A stretch of DNA of 64,000 nt, from the NCBI GenBank assembly GCA_029216955.1, contig JANAVB010044017.1, positions 4,920,234 to 4,984,233 of the forward strand. Direction: 5' to 3'. Position 1 is the first letter of the stretch. Each line of letters opens with the position of its first letter. Positions 20,093-32,974 of this stretch are shown in pieces. Source of the stretch: Iris pallida (taxonomy: Eukaryota > Streptophyta > Magnoliopsida > Asparagales > Iridaceae). The notes under the pieces are model-generated. The model was not told the origin of the DNA. It did no database searches and worked only from the letters and a program-made list of their open reading frames with translations. The position numbers were made by a program, and so were the translations under genes.

Positions 20093-22563
20093 TGCCCCGT
20101 CCCGCAAAGTCAATCGGAGGAATCGAAACGCCGACGGCATTCGGACTTAGCCTTGCAACGGCTGCTCGAAGGCTCGCTCGGCCGAGGCGACTCCTCGCTA
20201 AGGTGGGGTAGTTTCGGTGAACTCGTCTCATCTTAGCCTTCACTTAATAACTCGCATGTTTTCAACTTGCACAAGTTAGACTTGATAATAAAAGAGACGC
20301 ACCCACATAGCTAAGGAAATAATCTCGACGGGTCAGAATGTCTTAGAACATGGAAAATGGTCCCGCGGTCTGCTTAGAAGTCGGCTCAGCGTGCTTTCAA
20401 AATGACACGCGGTCATTCGTTCTCGTGGCTTGGGAGAAGAAAGTTGGCTTAAGTTGCTAAGTTGCCACGACACTCGAATTAGCCTAAGTCATAGGCATCG
20501 CTCGCGTGAATGCTTGATAAAGCATGCACAGTCTCGTTGTCCAAGGCTTAGGATAGCCTTCGCACGTCCCGTAGGTTAAGTCGTCTTGCACGACTTTTGG
20601 CTTAAGTCTAGGCACCCGAGAACTTGGTTGTTCAAGTCGAACGCGTGCACGGCACGTTCCTTCGATTCATAGCTCGACGTAGCCTTTGCTCGTCGAGTCG
20701 TTGCCCGAATAAGTTAGACAAGAGCTGTGCTGGGCTATCGAAGCTATTTCTAGCACTTTTTTGCTCTATCTGCGGTTGTCAAGTTGCGTAGTCCCTTGAG
20801 AACAAGGCTCGTCGTATAAAGTATATGACTTGAGTGGTAGCGTCGCCTAGAGAACAAGGTCCGTCTAAGGCACGAGCCACAGTCGGTATAGTGATAAGCA
20901 TGCCACGGACAAAGGAAGTCCACGCGACTGGTTGTCGCCGAGATCGGTCCCGCTACTTGGGAGTCTCGCTCGATAAGTCTCGTACACGAGATCGGTCCCA
21001 CTACTTGGGAGTCTCGCTCGATAAGTCTCGTACACGAGATCGGTCCCGCTACTTGGGAGTCTCGATAGAAAGAAGGAAAGCATGGTCATGAATAAGGAAG
21101 GACTTAGTAGATCGAGTTGAGTATGCATGGTCATTGGACAACTTGTCGACAAGGTGTAGTCTTCTCGAATGATCGCCGAGGCACCGGGATCATGTTGGCT
21201 CGGGAGGAGCGAGGCAGCTCAAGGTAGGATGCTGGATAACCGTATGGGAGATACTTGGCGGTTTCGGGGCTAGCTACCCGCGGAGGGACGAGCCGATATC
21301 TCCAGCCGAGTCCAAGATAACTTGACATTGCTAGTGACCACTCATGTAGATGGGTCGACAGAATAGCGGCAAACCGCGTGTATGCCTTTAGATTGGGTCT
21401 AGAACTTAATACATGTCTAGTCGGTAACACAATGTCTGGGCCTAAGATTGGGCTGCAGCATAGGCACCATGCTTGGCACGATACTTGGCGTCAGGATGTT
21501 CATGAAATCGACACTAGGTTTGACAAGTCTTTTCTAAGTTGGTTTATGAGTCGAGCAGGAAGACCGTAAGGCGGTAGCATGGATAAGTCTTGGTAAGTTG
21601 CGAGGCACGGCCTAAATCTGTATGCACGAACAAGTGTAAGCAAGGTCTAGAGGCACGACTAGCACGAGTCATCCCTTGACATCATTGGCACGAGATTTGG
21701 TCTAGAGGCACTTGAGTTTAAGTGAAAGTCTTGGCACGGCCGAGCTCGCATAAGTTGCTCCTTGATGAAGCACTGTCTCGAATACGTTGAAGTTACGAAT
21801 AGAGTATGGCACGACCCCGCCGTCCCGAGTTGAAGTTCGGTCAAGTACATAAATGATGAGGCACTGCCTCGATCGAAACACACGTTGGCATTATAGCACG
21901 ACCATGTCGTTACACATCGATTTTGTCAGGTGTCGGTCCTAAAACTGATCTTAAGGCAAGACTAGAAAGGCAATCGTAAAGGGACTTGTATTACGCAAAG
22001 TAAATGAACGTATTGATTTTCTATAGGTGAGCGAGGAGATCACTTCACTAGTACAGTTGAGTACTGACACCCACATAGTTTTCATGTGCATGCACAGGTA
22101 GAAGCTCGTGGCGCGGAGCTCGCTTGGATGCGTCGAGGCACGGAGTCCCTTGGCGAGTCGAAGCGTATGATCGCGTGAACTCAAGACTTATACAGGACAT
22201 AATGTATGGACATTGCCTTCCGAAGCTTCCGCTGGATCAAGCATTTGTATCGAGAGATGAGAGAGAGCAGAGTGACATGTAAAATGAGAGAAAAGTGAGC
22301 ACGAGAAACTTATAATCATGGCCTTGCGCCTATTGTAATCTGATTATTCAATATTAATAAAGATCTTTTTTTGAGTAACTTGTGTTTTGCCTTTAAATTT
22401 CTGCTGCATGTTTCAATATTTCTGCTTGGGACTTCTGTACGACGACCCTGTCGCCGTCGCTGTAATCGGCCGTTATGGAATCGCCTTGCACGAGCGCAAT
22501 CTAGGCTCGTACGGCATCACGCATTAGCGAGGACGATCGCTCCAACGGGAGCGGAGCGTGACA
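20093..22563 (+). mobile_element. LARD-1 5' LTR
   Basis: It starts TGCCCCGTCCCGC and ends GGAGCGTGACA. In other copies of the family the LTR starts five bases earlier as TGTAG; here those bases read TATAT. It contains a 48-bp triple repeat (20940) and an AATAAA at about 22358. The short minus-strand frames inside it are repeat artefacts. Confidence 0.85.
20940..21066. repeat. 48-bp tandem repeat in the LARD-1 5' LTR
   Basis: GAGATCGGTCCCGCTACTTG recurs at about 20940, 20988 and 21036. The same three-copy array is present in the 3' LTR, so it predates insertion. Confidence 0.9.
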
Positions 22564-22566
22564 TAA

Positions 22567-22578
22567 TGGTATCAGAGC
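22567..22578 (+). other. Primer-binding site for tRNA-iMet (LARD-1)
   Basis: TGGTATCAGAGC, a perfect complement to the 3' end of plant initiator tRNA-Met, lies three bases after the LTR end. Confidence 0.95.
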
Positions 22579-24901
22579 ATGGCTTTATGTCATTGGACTT
22601 CAAGTCGAATTTCTCAATTTTAAAAGCTCGTTCATGGATAAAGAAGTGTGCGCTCTCTCTCAAATGTCCCTCGGCATGTCCATACAATAAGTCTAAATAT
22701 TTTCAAAAGTTCGTACAAGCGTTCAACCAAACGCATCGATAGGCGACGGCCTTTGTGCCGAACGGTGTCCACTTGACTTGATAGAAAACACGTGCTAACA
22801 TGTCGCGTGTGTGCCTAACTAGTCCTATGATGACCCTAGCAATTGAGCATGCAAACTCGAAATATAGTCCACACGGGATGGATATGCACACGGCCTTTTG
22901 GCTAAGTTGTATCGCGTGTCGCGCACCTCAACCTTTGGTGCAAACGAGTTGCGAGCGATATTGAATACCACTCGGCCGGAAACGGAGATACACTTAGAAT
23001 GTCTATCAATAGAAACGCTATTGGGCTAACGCTTAGGCGTGCACGGAAGATTGGATTAGATTTTGAGTAGTAGTGCGATCGACTTAGTACGTCGACAGGA
23101 TGTGAGCGATTATGCTAGAGATTCGTCAAACGAATCTAAAGATGTGTTAGCGAGTAATGCGAATGTGATTTGGACTAGATCGGATGTCTCGAATCCTGAG
23201 TGGTGTATGGTTTGTCTTGGAAATCATTCGAGCAAAAATTGAGGATTACGAGTAACAACGAGTTTGTCGACGAGGAGATGTGATCGCGTAAAGCCTTAGA
23301 ACGCGTCACGCTTAGTTGGTCGTGACTTCGAATGTCTCGAACGAGATGTCGTTCGGACAACTTGTGAATGGGCAACGCGAGTTATAAAACAATTCGGAAC
23401 GATGAATAAAAATAAAATGTCTTGATCGAGGAAGCCTAGAGGATCGTACTTGTGATTTTGGATTTGATCAAATAGAATTGTGGTATATCCAACTCGGACA
23501 ATAGCATCAGTTGTACGACTCGAAGTTCGTTGCAAAGGAAGATCGTCAGATTACGTACATCATCGATGGAATCGAGGCGTATCAAAGATCGATGTACGAT
23601 AACTCGGGGGTACTCTGATTCGAAGAATAACAATCATACAAAATATCATTGTTCCGCTGGATGCTATCCTCAGGATGTTAGAACACGTCGAAGAAAAGAT
23701 AAACTTGGCTCGAGGATTTTTTAGTTGAACGAATGACGGTCAGACTATCGAACCGAGATCTTAGCTTGGATGAAAAATAAAAATGTTTGGATTTGCTTCG
23801 TTGACAACCACAACGTTGACGTCTTTTTCTTATGCGAGCGCAACTCCAGCCTCGCACATGCGTGCGCCGATTAGGGCGATCACTCCGCGTGAGAGCTGTT
23901 ATGGTGATTCATACAGCGGGGGTGATTGAACTAGCATGGCATGGCAATTTGTGTACTTTGACTTATGGTTTGACGTGAAGATGGACTCGATAATGACTTA
24001 GCGTACGTGATGGTCGAATTTGAGGATTGCGTGGGTCCAATCCGCGTATCGAGAATGAATTAGTCTAGACGCAAGCAAGAGTTACGCCCCGATGAGAATG
24101 ATTATTCCGCGGGAGCGTTGCATGGTGATTCATGAACCACCGTGGATAATCAGACTCGTGTGAGATTGGGGCACAAAATATTGTCAAAGCTAGACGACCT
24201 CGTGATCGAATACATGAATTGCTTAGAATTGGTGATTTGGATGGAATCGAATATGTGCAACGCGTGCCTTGATGCGAATTAGGTGATCGTGCTCGATGTT
24301 TAGAAATCTGAGTGACGCGAGCTTGGGTAGAAAATCCCGTATTATCGACTTTGGTTTGACCCTAGGATTATGGTCAGTATTGGCATTATTGTTGGAGAAC
24401 TATAATTCCTATCCTGACATTGACTTAGCCTTGAGAAATGGCCTAGTGGTTAGGCGAGACGTCCCCGTTTCAAGAGTTAGCAATCGTAAGATTGATCTTG
24501 AGGATTGGCATGGATGGATAGTATAAATCGCGAATATAGGAATACCCCTTACGATATTCGGCTGACATGTATATATTTTAGGGACGCCTGAGTATGTGCA
24601 GGATGCGACTCAAGTGAGAATGACAAATTTTCTATCTTGCGGCTTGGCTGAATGCATGTATTTTGGAGACGCCTGGAATGCGTGCACGATCCAGCCAAGT
24701 GATACGTTAATTGAAGCAAGACTAGAGGAATGGAAGAGTGTCGAGAAATTAAAATCGTGTTAAGGGAAAGTTCGATAATAGTGTAGGCGTGGCTCGAAAT
24801 CGAAGGAACGCGTAGGCACGATTAAGTCTTGGCCATAGAATTGGTAGGATGGCTTGCCTTCAGGAAAGTCTCGAGGACGAGACTTGTTCTGAGTGATGTG
24901 T
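22579..24901 (+). other. Non-coding internal region of LARD-1
   Basis: I find no reading frame longer than about 120 codons and no retroviral motif. Two modules (about 23831-23905 and 24064-24145) repeat the layout of the LTR end: a GCGCAA-containing arm, GATC, CTCC, CGNGAG and then ATGGTGATTCAT. The 3' end has TCGAGGACGAGACTTG before the LTR, as in gypsy elements. Everything here looks cis-acting rather than coding. Confidence 0.75.
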
Positions 24902-24994
24902 TGTAGTGTCCCGTCCTGCAAAGTCAATCGGAGGAATCGAAACGCTGACGGCGTTCGGACTTAGTCTTGCAACGGCTGCTCGAAGGCTCGCTCG
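24902..24994 (+). mobile_element. LARD-1 3' LTR, segment 1
   Basis: It starts TGTAGTGTCCCGTCCTGC and follows the 5' LTR closely until GCTCGCTCG at 24994, where TE4 interrupts it. The sequence resumes with CTCGGCCGAGG at 30581. Confidence 0.88.
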
Positions 24995-26109
24995 ATTACA
25001 TCAATCACCTGCTTTGCAATCTTGGTTGGAATCTAAATGTTGGTCTTGATATAGAATTTGATTTTTATATTGGGACATGAGAATATATATAGTGGACACA
25101 GACACTTTGTCTGACACGTATGCATGCTACACTTTGATTATCAACCCATCTAAATGTATATTAATATGTTGTTGATGTTTAAATTCTCAAAACCCCAATA
25201 TTCTGATACAGTACAGTATCAGAGACTGGTTCTCTGCTTTTCCAGTTTAAATTCGTAATTTAAATATAAATTTCATGTTATTAGTTTTGTTTACATCACT
25301 ACACATGTATCTTATACACAAGGTTTCAATTCTTAAAGAAATTGGTTGAGTTTTGTGTTTGAACTTGTCAAATCTGAAACTGTGTTCATATTGACCCTTA
25401 ATACTGAATTTTAAATATTAGTTCAAAAAATATAATATTTTGAGATATATACATTGTTGTATGTAGGGATATAATGTTAGGTTTCATATTTTTACATGTT
25501 AGGTTGTGATAAACATTAGGTTAGTTTGATGTTCGAATTTTTCCAAAATCCTAAAACTGAATACATGTTAACATTTTTCACATTAATTTTAAATGTTTAG
25601 TTCAATTTCAGATTTAATATGTAATGTTAAACTGAACTGAATGATTGAACCCTTCATTTTAAGTTATAACCCCTGTACTCTTGACACTCTACACTAATAT
25701 ACACTAATGTTCACAACTTCCATGTAAACCTAACCCTTCATCTCTATGTTATGTTCATATATCTATATAGGTATATATATATATTGTTTATGCATACATG
25801 TTATAATGTATATAGATACATAACTAAATCTCTACCTCTCTATACATAAAGATATATATATATATATATATGGTTAGCCATGCATGTTATGAGTAAATAG
25901 GTTGTGCATTGTAGATTGTTTAACCAATATGCCATGAGTAGTGTAACTTGATAGATATTGTTTTGAAACCCAAATCCTCATATACACTTTTATGTATATT
26001 TTACACACACACACGTCTACTACCTAACCCTATGAACATGTCCACATACACCCATACACACACTAACCACATAACCTTTACATAATGCTAGCTTTTCCCT
26101 CTCTAACGC

Positions 26110-26112
<3 letters not shown>

Positions 26113-26183
<71 letters not shown>
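26113..26183. repeat. (TA)n microsatellite, about 70 bp
   Basis: This is a pure alternating AT run in the TE4 internal region. Confidence 0.95.
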
Positions 26184-26186
<3 letters not shown>

Positions 26187-26584
26187 GATTGGATTTCAAT
26201 GCAATTGACTTTCATTCTTTAACTTTTGATTTTGATTTTTCTTTGAATAGTACCCCTTTATAGATAATTGGTAGTTATCTTATTTTATTTTCTGATAAGT
26301 ACCAGTTTTCATATAGGTTGGTAGACTGCCTTACAGTTTTGATGATTTGTTATTTCTGTATCTTTCCAGTTTAACACCCCTGATTGCTTGTATGTTTTGA
26401 TACCCTATGACCGTTTTGGTTTAGCATGACTAGTATACCTAGATGAGACTTTCACTACCATCGTATGCCATGACCCTGTATGCTATTCTTTTAAATTGTA
26501 TGATTTAGGTAAGTTCTGAGACTTTGATTGTTGGGGACGAGACTCTAGAAGAAGTACGACCATCTTAATTTCGAGGACAAAATT

Positions 26585-26602
26585 TTCTAAGGAGGGTAGA
26601 CT
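26585..26602 (+). other. Polypurine tract of TE4
   Basis: TCTAAGGAGGGTAGACT lies directly before the LTR start TGTAACACCC and after the conserved TTCGAGGACAAAA block. Confidence 0.7.
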
Positions 26603-29600
26603 TGTAACACCCACTTTTCTAAAATGAGGGTAAATTTAAACTTTTGTAAAAGTTTATTATTTAATAATAGGATTTATGATTTATGGGAATTTTTAATTAA
26701 TTTAATACTATTTAAAATTGGTGAATTATAATTTTGATGTGTTAGCTAGTGAACTCTAGAACTATTGAGCCTAGAGACTAACCATGACCATGGGGACCTA
26801 ACCATGTGATTAGAATGACTATTTACAACTTTTTAGGCTAAGGGTATTTTGGTCATTTTGTGACTTTTGAATTATTTAAGATTTTGATTAATTGGTGAAT
26901 TTTAGATTATTTTAATAATATTTAAATTGATGTATTATGATTTTGGTTATTTTTCATATTTTAATATTTTGGAAAAATTTTATATTTTTAATATTATTTT
27001 TATTGGATTTGTTTAGTCGGGTTTGAGTTTCGTCTCGTTCCGACTTGTATTGTGACTCGGGTAGCTTAAACTCTAGATGGGATCTAATATTAAGTTAAGC
27101 ATGGCTCACAAGACCCAACATTAAGTTAGTTAATTAAACTAATTTTTATCATGTTAGAATGGTTAAGTTAGAGACTCAAAACTAAATCATTTTGACCCCA
27201 AACTTGAACCTAGTCTAGACTTAACCATATGAGACTAGAGAGGGAAAATGAGGACATTTCCCATTAGCCCTAATGGACTCTTTATGGAAGCCACCTTTAG
27301 GGGAGAATGATTCATTTCATTCATTACAATTTTGCCTCTTTTATTTTCCTTTTGTTCTTCCCCAATTTTAGAGAGCCTTTCCATTGATTTGATCTCCAAA
27401 TCAAATCATTCCTTCACCAAACCTTCCTTCAATCATTCCCATTCACCAAAGGAAGGGTGCTACCAAGGATTGGAAGAGGAGTGCAAGGAGGAGTATCCAC
27501 TTTGAGGAATTTTCGTATCGGAGCCGTGTCCTAAAGGATTTTATTGGGATTCCACTCACAATAGGTAAAATACATCCTCTAAATCGATTTCCTTTGCATA
27601 TAAATTAGTTTTGAATCCGTAGGATCCATCCTCATGTATGTGTCCCATTTAGATTCAAATTTGAGGCCATTTGGAGCTCTCTTGAGGATTTTAGATATGT
27701 GTCTTGTGTCCTACTTGATAGATCCTAAATTAGGACACCCCATTTGTATGTTTGTATGATAATAGTTTAAATAGATATTTTAATTCAATTTTAGAATGGT
27801 TAGAGAGTAGATTGATCTTAGTTAGGATGGTTAGAATGAGTTTCATTTGGATACTATGTTTGTATCCAAGTATCTTGGCCTATATGTGTCCTTTTGTCCA
27901 AAACAACTCAAATTCGTCATAATATTCATCCACGTTTTTATTAACCAAAGTAACTTATAAATGTCATAACTTTTAGCATAAAAATCTGATTTCTCTCCCT
28001 TTTTTTTTAAAAGAACCATATCGAAGTTAGCTTTCCAAATATATATTTTAATAAGCCAAATTCTTTCTGTAACTTTCTGTAGAATTATTTGAGTGTCAGT
28101 TGTACGAAAGACGAACGTGTTTCGGTATTTTTGCAATTTCGGGAGCTTCCAGACACGAAAATGCGATCCGTTTGAAGTTTCGAAAAGCTAACACGAAGGG
28201 CTACAACATAATTTAATCCTAGAATTTAGTAGAGGCCCAATTGGTACAGTATTGATTTTAAGTAGAAGAGTAAATATATAATATATGCATTTTGTGTAAC
28301 CTATGAGCCTATGTAGTATGGATATTAAATGAATATAGAGTATGTAATACATGATATGTTAGATGAATAAAATGATATATATATGATATATATCCTCTTT
28401 ACATTAATGTATATATATATGGTTGAATGCAAGCATGTAGGAATGCAATTAATATAATGTATGTAAGCAATGCATAAATGTATGAATAAAAGAATGATAT
28501 ACAATGTATGCATGAAAGTATATAATGAATGCTAGATATGAATGCAAGGTATACATGTAATAATAGATATGAATGCATAATATATAAATAATATAATACA
28601 ATATGCAATGATAGCATGTATGGTAATGTAGAATATATGATGCAAGCATGTATATGTCCACTGTTTTCCCTTTTTCTTACATTTCATTCCCTTCCCTTTC
28701 TTTTTCAATTTTTTTCCCTTTTTCCCTCTTCTATTTTTACATGTTGTATACAATGTATATAATGTATAGATGCATGTAAGTATGTAATATTCATGAATGA
28801 CATGTATGTAATAAAAATAAGTATATGTATGCAACTTAATGATATATGAATGAATATAATGCCTGAACTGAAATATGCATGCATATGGGATATGAATGAA
28901 TGTATATTAGATAAGCCATGCAACCCCTTTAACTTGATGTAAAATCTGAACACACTTGTACACTATAACCCTTTCTTGGAAATGTGAATCTAGATAATGC
29001 AAACACTTGTATTAACACTTACACATTGGTCTTAATGCTGATTTAGTTTCACATGATGTATCACATGCACACTTGACACTTAACACTATCACACTCTATC
29101 TCTTAGTATCTTAATACATGACTTGTTGTATGATATATATTGCCTTGTTATAGCCTAATATCTATAGATGCCTTAACCTATTTTGGATGTATATATATAT
29201 ATGATAAATATATATAGATGGTTGTGAGTGATGGCTTGTTTAGCCTTGTGTTGTTGTGTGCTTGCTAGGATATACTAGTTAGGCTTAGTGAGACTTGCTG
29301 GGATTAGGCTTGACCTAGTTGACCTAGTTTGACTAGTACTGAGGACTAGAAATGACCAATGTTGACTTTAGCCTAGATTGACCCCAAACATCATGTAGAT
29401 GCATTGTAGCAGTCTATTTCCTTATTTTAGACATGTTATGACTTGTACTGTTCTATAGGAGACAGACACCACTCCTCGGACAGTAGATATTCTTCAGATA
29501 CTCAGGATACAGGCGAGTACATTCTCTGATCATTTCATATCTTGTTAGAATTATTCTCCTGCTTTAGATTACTTTACTTGATGATGTCACGTTGGTCACA

Positions 29601-30580
29601 CGGATTAGTACTACATAGATCCTTTCTTGAGATGTTATCCCCGCAGGGAGCATCAGATACTACATGTTCTGTGTGTTTCACTTACATTGTGTATCACTAT
29701 GCTTCATGGTTCATTAAATCACTTGTGACATGTACTCTCATGATCACAGAGTCTTCCTTGAATCACCCATTTATGGGCATTCCCAGAATCACCCATTTAT
29801 GGGCCTACCATGTATCTTCCCTTGTGGGCCATTGCATGGATCATAACATAACCTGGCTGGATCCTTGTGTATTGATTGGGGTACGGAGGAGTAGAAGTAG
29901 ACATGTGAATAATATCCAAGTAGTGTAGTTTCCAGAATCACTCCATAGTATAGTTTCCAGAATCTCCTATGCCATTCACATATTTATATTGTACTCTGAC
30001 TCACTAGCCACTGTTAGTTCTCTATTTGTAGAAGATATTTCTATTATAGTTCTCTTTCTGTTTACATTATGTAATTTCTTTCAGTTTCCTGTATCTTACT
30101 CTACTACATGATTATATTTTCTAACCTACAATGATCTGTTGAGATGTATTGTGCTCGCTCCTGTCCTGACTGGACCTGTTGATAAATTTTACAGATAGCC
30201 TGGAGGTTGCCTGCTAGCCTAGAGGGGACACAGTAGAGGTTGTATAGTTAGTTATTTCAGTTGTACTGAGTTGTATTTATTCTATGGATTACTGTATTGA
30301 GCTTTGAGATATTTTCTTGGTTTGTGTATCTTAGACACTTAGACTTCTATCTGCTATATCTCTTTTGGATTTTATTTTTTACCTATCTTTTATCTTGCTC
30401 TACCTTAGTTGTGATTGAGACTGTATTTGCTATGTCACCTCCATTCGGAGAGTATATACTGTACAGGTACCTTTATATTGTTAGATGTTTGACCTAGGAC
30501 AGCGTTCTACCGTCGACACTGCGGCGTAGGCTGGACGTACCCATGTCTCGTGCCCTTACTCTAGGGTACGGGTCGTGACA
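26603..30580 (+). mobile_element. TE4 3' LTR, 3,978 bp
   Basis: It starts TGTAACACCC and ends GGTCGTGACA. The last roughly 75 bases match the U5 end of TE3 (13753). A leader ending in CACAATAG followed by GTAAAA (about 27570) looks like an exon-intron border. Positions 27600-30500 are AT-rich and carry no gene; Tyr/His-rich minus-strand frames near 28400-28950 come from TATGTA-type low-complexity sequence. Confidence 0.8.
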
Positions 30581-32962
30581 CTCGGCCGAGGCAACTCCTC
30601 GCTCAGGTGGGATAGTTTCGGTGAACTCGCCTCATTTTAGCCTTGGCTTAATAACTTGCATGTTTTCAACTTGCACAAGTTAGGCTTGATAATAAAAGAG
30701 ACGTACCCACATAACTAAGGAAATAATTCCGACGGGTCGGAATGTCTTAGAACATGGAAAATGGTCCTACGGTCTGCTTAGAAGTCGGCTCAGCGTGCTT
30801 TCAAAATGACACTCGATCCTTCGTTCCCGTGGCTTGGGAGAAGGAAGTTGGCTTAAGTTGCTAAGTTGCCACGCCACTCGAATTAGCCTAAGTCATAGGC
30901 GTCGCCCTCGTGAATGCTTGATAAAGCATGAACAGTCTCGTTGTCCAAAGCTTGGCATAGCCTTCGCACGTCCCGTGGATTAAGTCATCTTGCACGGCTT
31001 TTGGCTTAAGTCTAGGCACCCGAGAACTTCGTTGTTCAAGTCGAACGCGTGCACGGCACGTTCCCTCGATTCGTAGCTCGGCGTAGCCTTTGCTCATCGA
31101 GTCATTGCCCGAATAAGTTAGACAAGAGCTGTGCTGGACTATCGAAGCCATTTCTAGCACTATCCCGCTCTATCTGCGGTTGTCAAGTCGCGTAGTCCCT
31201 TGAGAACAAGGCTCGTCGTATAAAGTATATGACTTGAGCGATAGCGTCGCCTAGAGAACAAGGTCCGTCTAAGGCACGAGCCACAGTCGGTATAGTGATA
31301 AGCATGCCACGGACAAAGAAAGTCCACGCGACTGGTTGACGCCGAGATCGGTCCCGCTACTTGGGAATCTCGCTCGATAAGTCTCGTACACGAGATCGGT
31401 ACCGCTACTTGGGAGTCTCGCTCGATAAGTCTCATACACGAGATCGGTCCCGCTACTTGGGAGTCTCGATAGAAAGAAGGAAAGCATGGTCATGAATAAG
31501 GAAGGACTTAGTAGATCGAGTTGAGTATGGATGGTCATTGGACAACTTATCGACAAGGTGTAGTCTTCTCGAATGATCGCTGGGGCACCGGGATCATGTC
31601 GGCCCGGGAGGAGCGAGGCGGCTCAAGGTAGGATGTTGGATACCCGCATGGGAGATACTTGACACTTTCGGGGCTAGCTACCCGCGGAGGGACGAGCTGA
31701 TATCTCGAGCCGAGTCCAAGATAGCTTGACATTGCTAGTGACCACTCATATAGATGGGTCGACAGAATAGCGACAAACCGCGTGTATGCCTTTGGATTGG
31801 GTCTAGAACTTGAATACATGTCTAGTCGGTAACACAATGTCTGGGCCTAAGATTGGGCTGCAGCATAGGCACCGTGCTTGGCACGATAGTTGGCGTCAGG
31901 ATGTTCATGAAATTGACACTAGGTTTGACAAGTCTTGTCTAAGTTGGTTTATGAGTCGAGCAGGAAGACCGCAACGCGGTAGCATGGATAAGTCTTGGTA
32001 AGTTGCGAGGCACGGCCTAAATCTGCATGCACGAACAATTCTAAGCAAGGTCTAGAGGCACGAACAGCACGAGTCATCCTTTGACGTCGTTGGCACGAGA
32101 TTTGGTCTAGAGGCACTTGAGTTTAAGTGAAAGTATTGGCACGGCCGAGCTCGCATAAGTTGCTCCTCGACGAAGCACTATCTCGAATACGTTGAAGTTA
32201 CGAATAGAGTATGGCACGACCCCGCCATCCCGAGTTAAAGTTCGGTCAAGTACATAAGCGATGATGTACAGCCTCGATCGAAACACACGTTGGCATTATA
32301 GCACGACCATGTCGTTACACATCGGCTTCGTCAGGTGTCGGTCCTAAAACTGATCCTAAGGCAAGACTAGAAAGACAATCGTAAAGGCACTTGTATTGGG
32401 CAAAGTAAATGAACGTGTTTGTATGGGTGGGCGAGGAGCTCACTCCACCAGTACAGTTGAGTACTGACACCCACATAGTTTTTATATGCAGGCACAGGTA
32501 GAAGCTCGTGGCGCGGAGCTCGCTTGGATGCGTCGAGGCACGGAGTCCCTTGGCGAGTCGAAGCGTGCGGCCGCGTGAACTCAAGACTTATACAGGACAT
32601 AATGTTTGGACATTGCCTTCCGAAGCTTCCGCTGGCTCAAGCATTTGTATCGAGAGATGAGAGATAGAAAGTGACATGTAAAATGAGAGAAAAGTGAGCA
32701 CGAGAGACTTGTAATCATTGCCTTACGCCTATTGTAATCTGATTGTTCAATATAAATAAAGATCTTTTTTTGAGTAACTTGTGTTTTGCCTTTAAATTTT
32801 CGCTACATGTTTCAATATTTCTGCTTGGAACTTCTGTAAGATGACCCCGTCGCCATCGCTTTAATCGGCCGTTATGGAACCGCCTTGCACAAGCACAATA
32901 TAGGCTCGTACGGCATCACGCCTTAGCGAGGACGATCGCTCCTACGGAAGCGGGGTGTGACA
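30581..32962 (+). mobile_element. LARD-1 3' LTR, segment 2
   Basis: It resumes at CTCGGCCGAGG and ends CGGGGTGTGACA. The sequence is closely similar to 20158-22563, including the 48-bp triple repeat (about 31344, 31392 and 31440). Confidence 0.88.
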
Positions 32963-32974
32963 AAAAGTTATAGA

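Larger units (their letters stand above)
24995..30580 (+). mobile_element. TE4: 3' end of a Tekay/Del-like gypsy element with a 3.98-kb LTR
   Basis: The segment splits the LARD-1 3' LTR. It contains about 1.6 kb of AT-rich internal sequence without pol motifs, then TTTCGAGGACAAAATTTT, a polypurine tract, and an LTR that runs to the right boundary. The left end does not start with an LTR, so the element is truncated at its 5' end. CTCG is found on both sides, but the original site already contained CTCGCTCG, so this does not prove a target duplication. Confidence 0.75.
20093..32962 (+). mobile_element. LARD-1: non-autonomous LTR element inserted in CACTA-A
   Basis: Two related LTRs (20093-22563, and 24902-32962 interrupted by TE4) flank a 2.3-kb internal region with no coding potential. 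A perfect tRNA-iMet primer-binding site follows the first LTR, and a gypsy-like TCGAGGACGA block precedes the second. Large LTRs with a non-coding interior match the LARD class (large retrotransposon derivatives), which use proteins of a partner element. I could not find a clean 5-bp target duplication: the left flank is AGAAA or TATAT, depending on where the LTR starts, and the right flank is AAAAG. Confidence 0.8.

Noticed and set aside
20834..21430. Reading frames with repeated SSGTDLVYETYRAR units
   Set aside because: They are translations of the non-coding 48-bp tandem repeat in the LARD-1 LTR and recur on the opposite strand with other products.
22567..22578. A tRNA gene or tRNA fragment
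   Set aside because: It is only the 12-base complement of the initiator tRNA end, placed exactly where a primer-binding site belongs; no tRNA body is present.
28325..28953. Overlapping Tyr/Ile/His-rich minus-strand reading frames that resemble membrane proteins
   Set aside because: They come from TATGTA/ATGTAT low-complexity sequence inside the TE4 LTR; similar frames overlap in all three phases.
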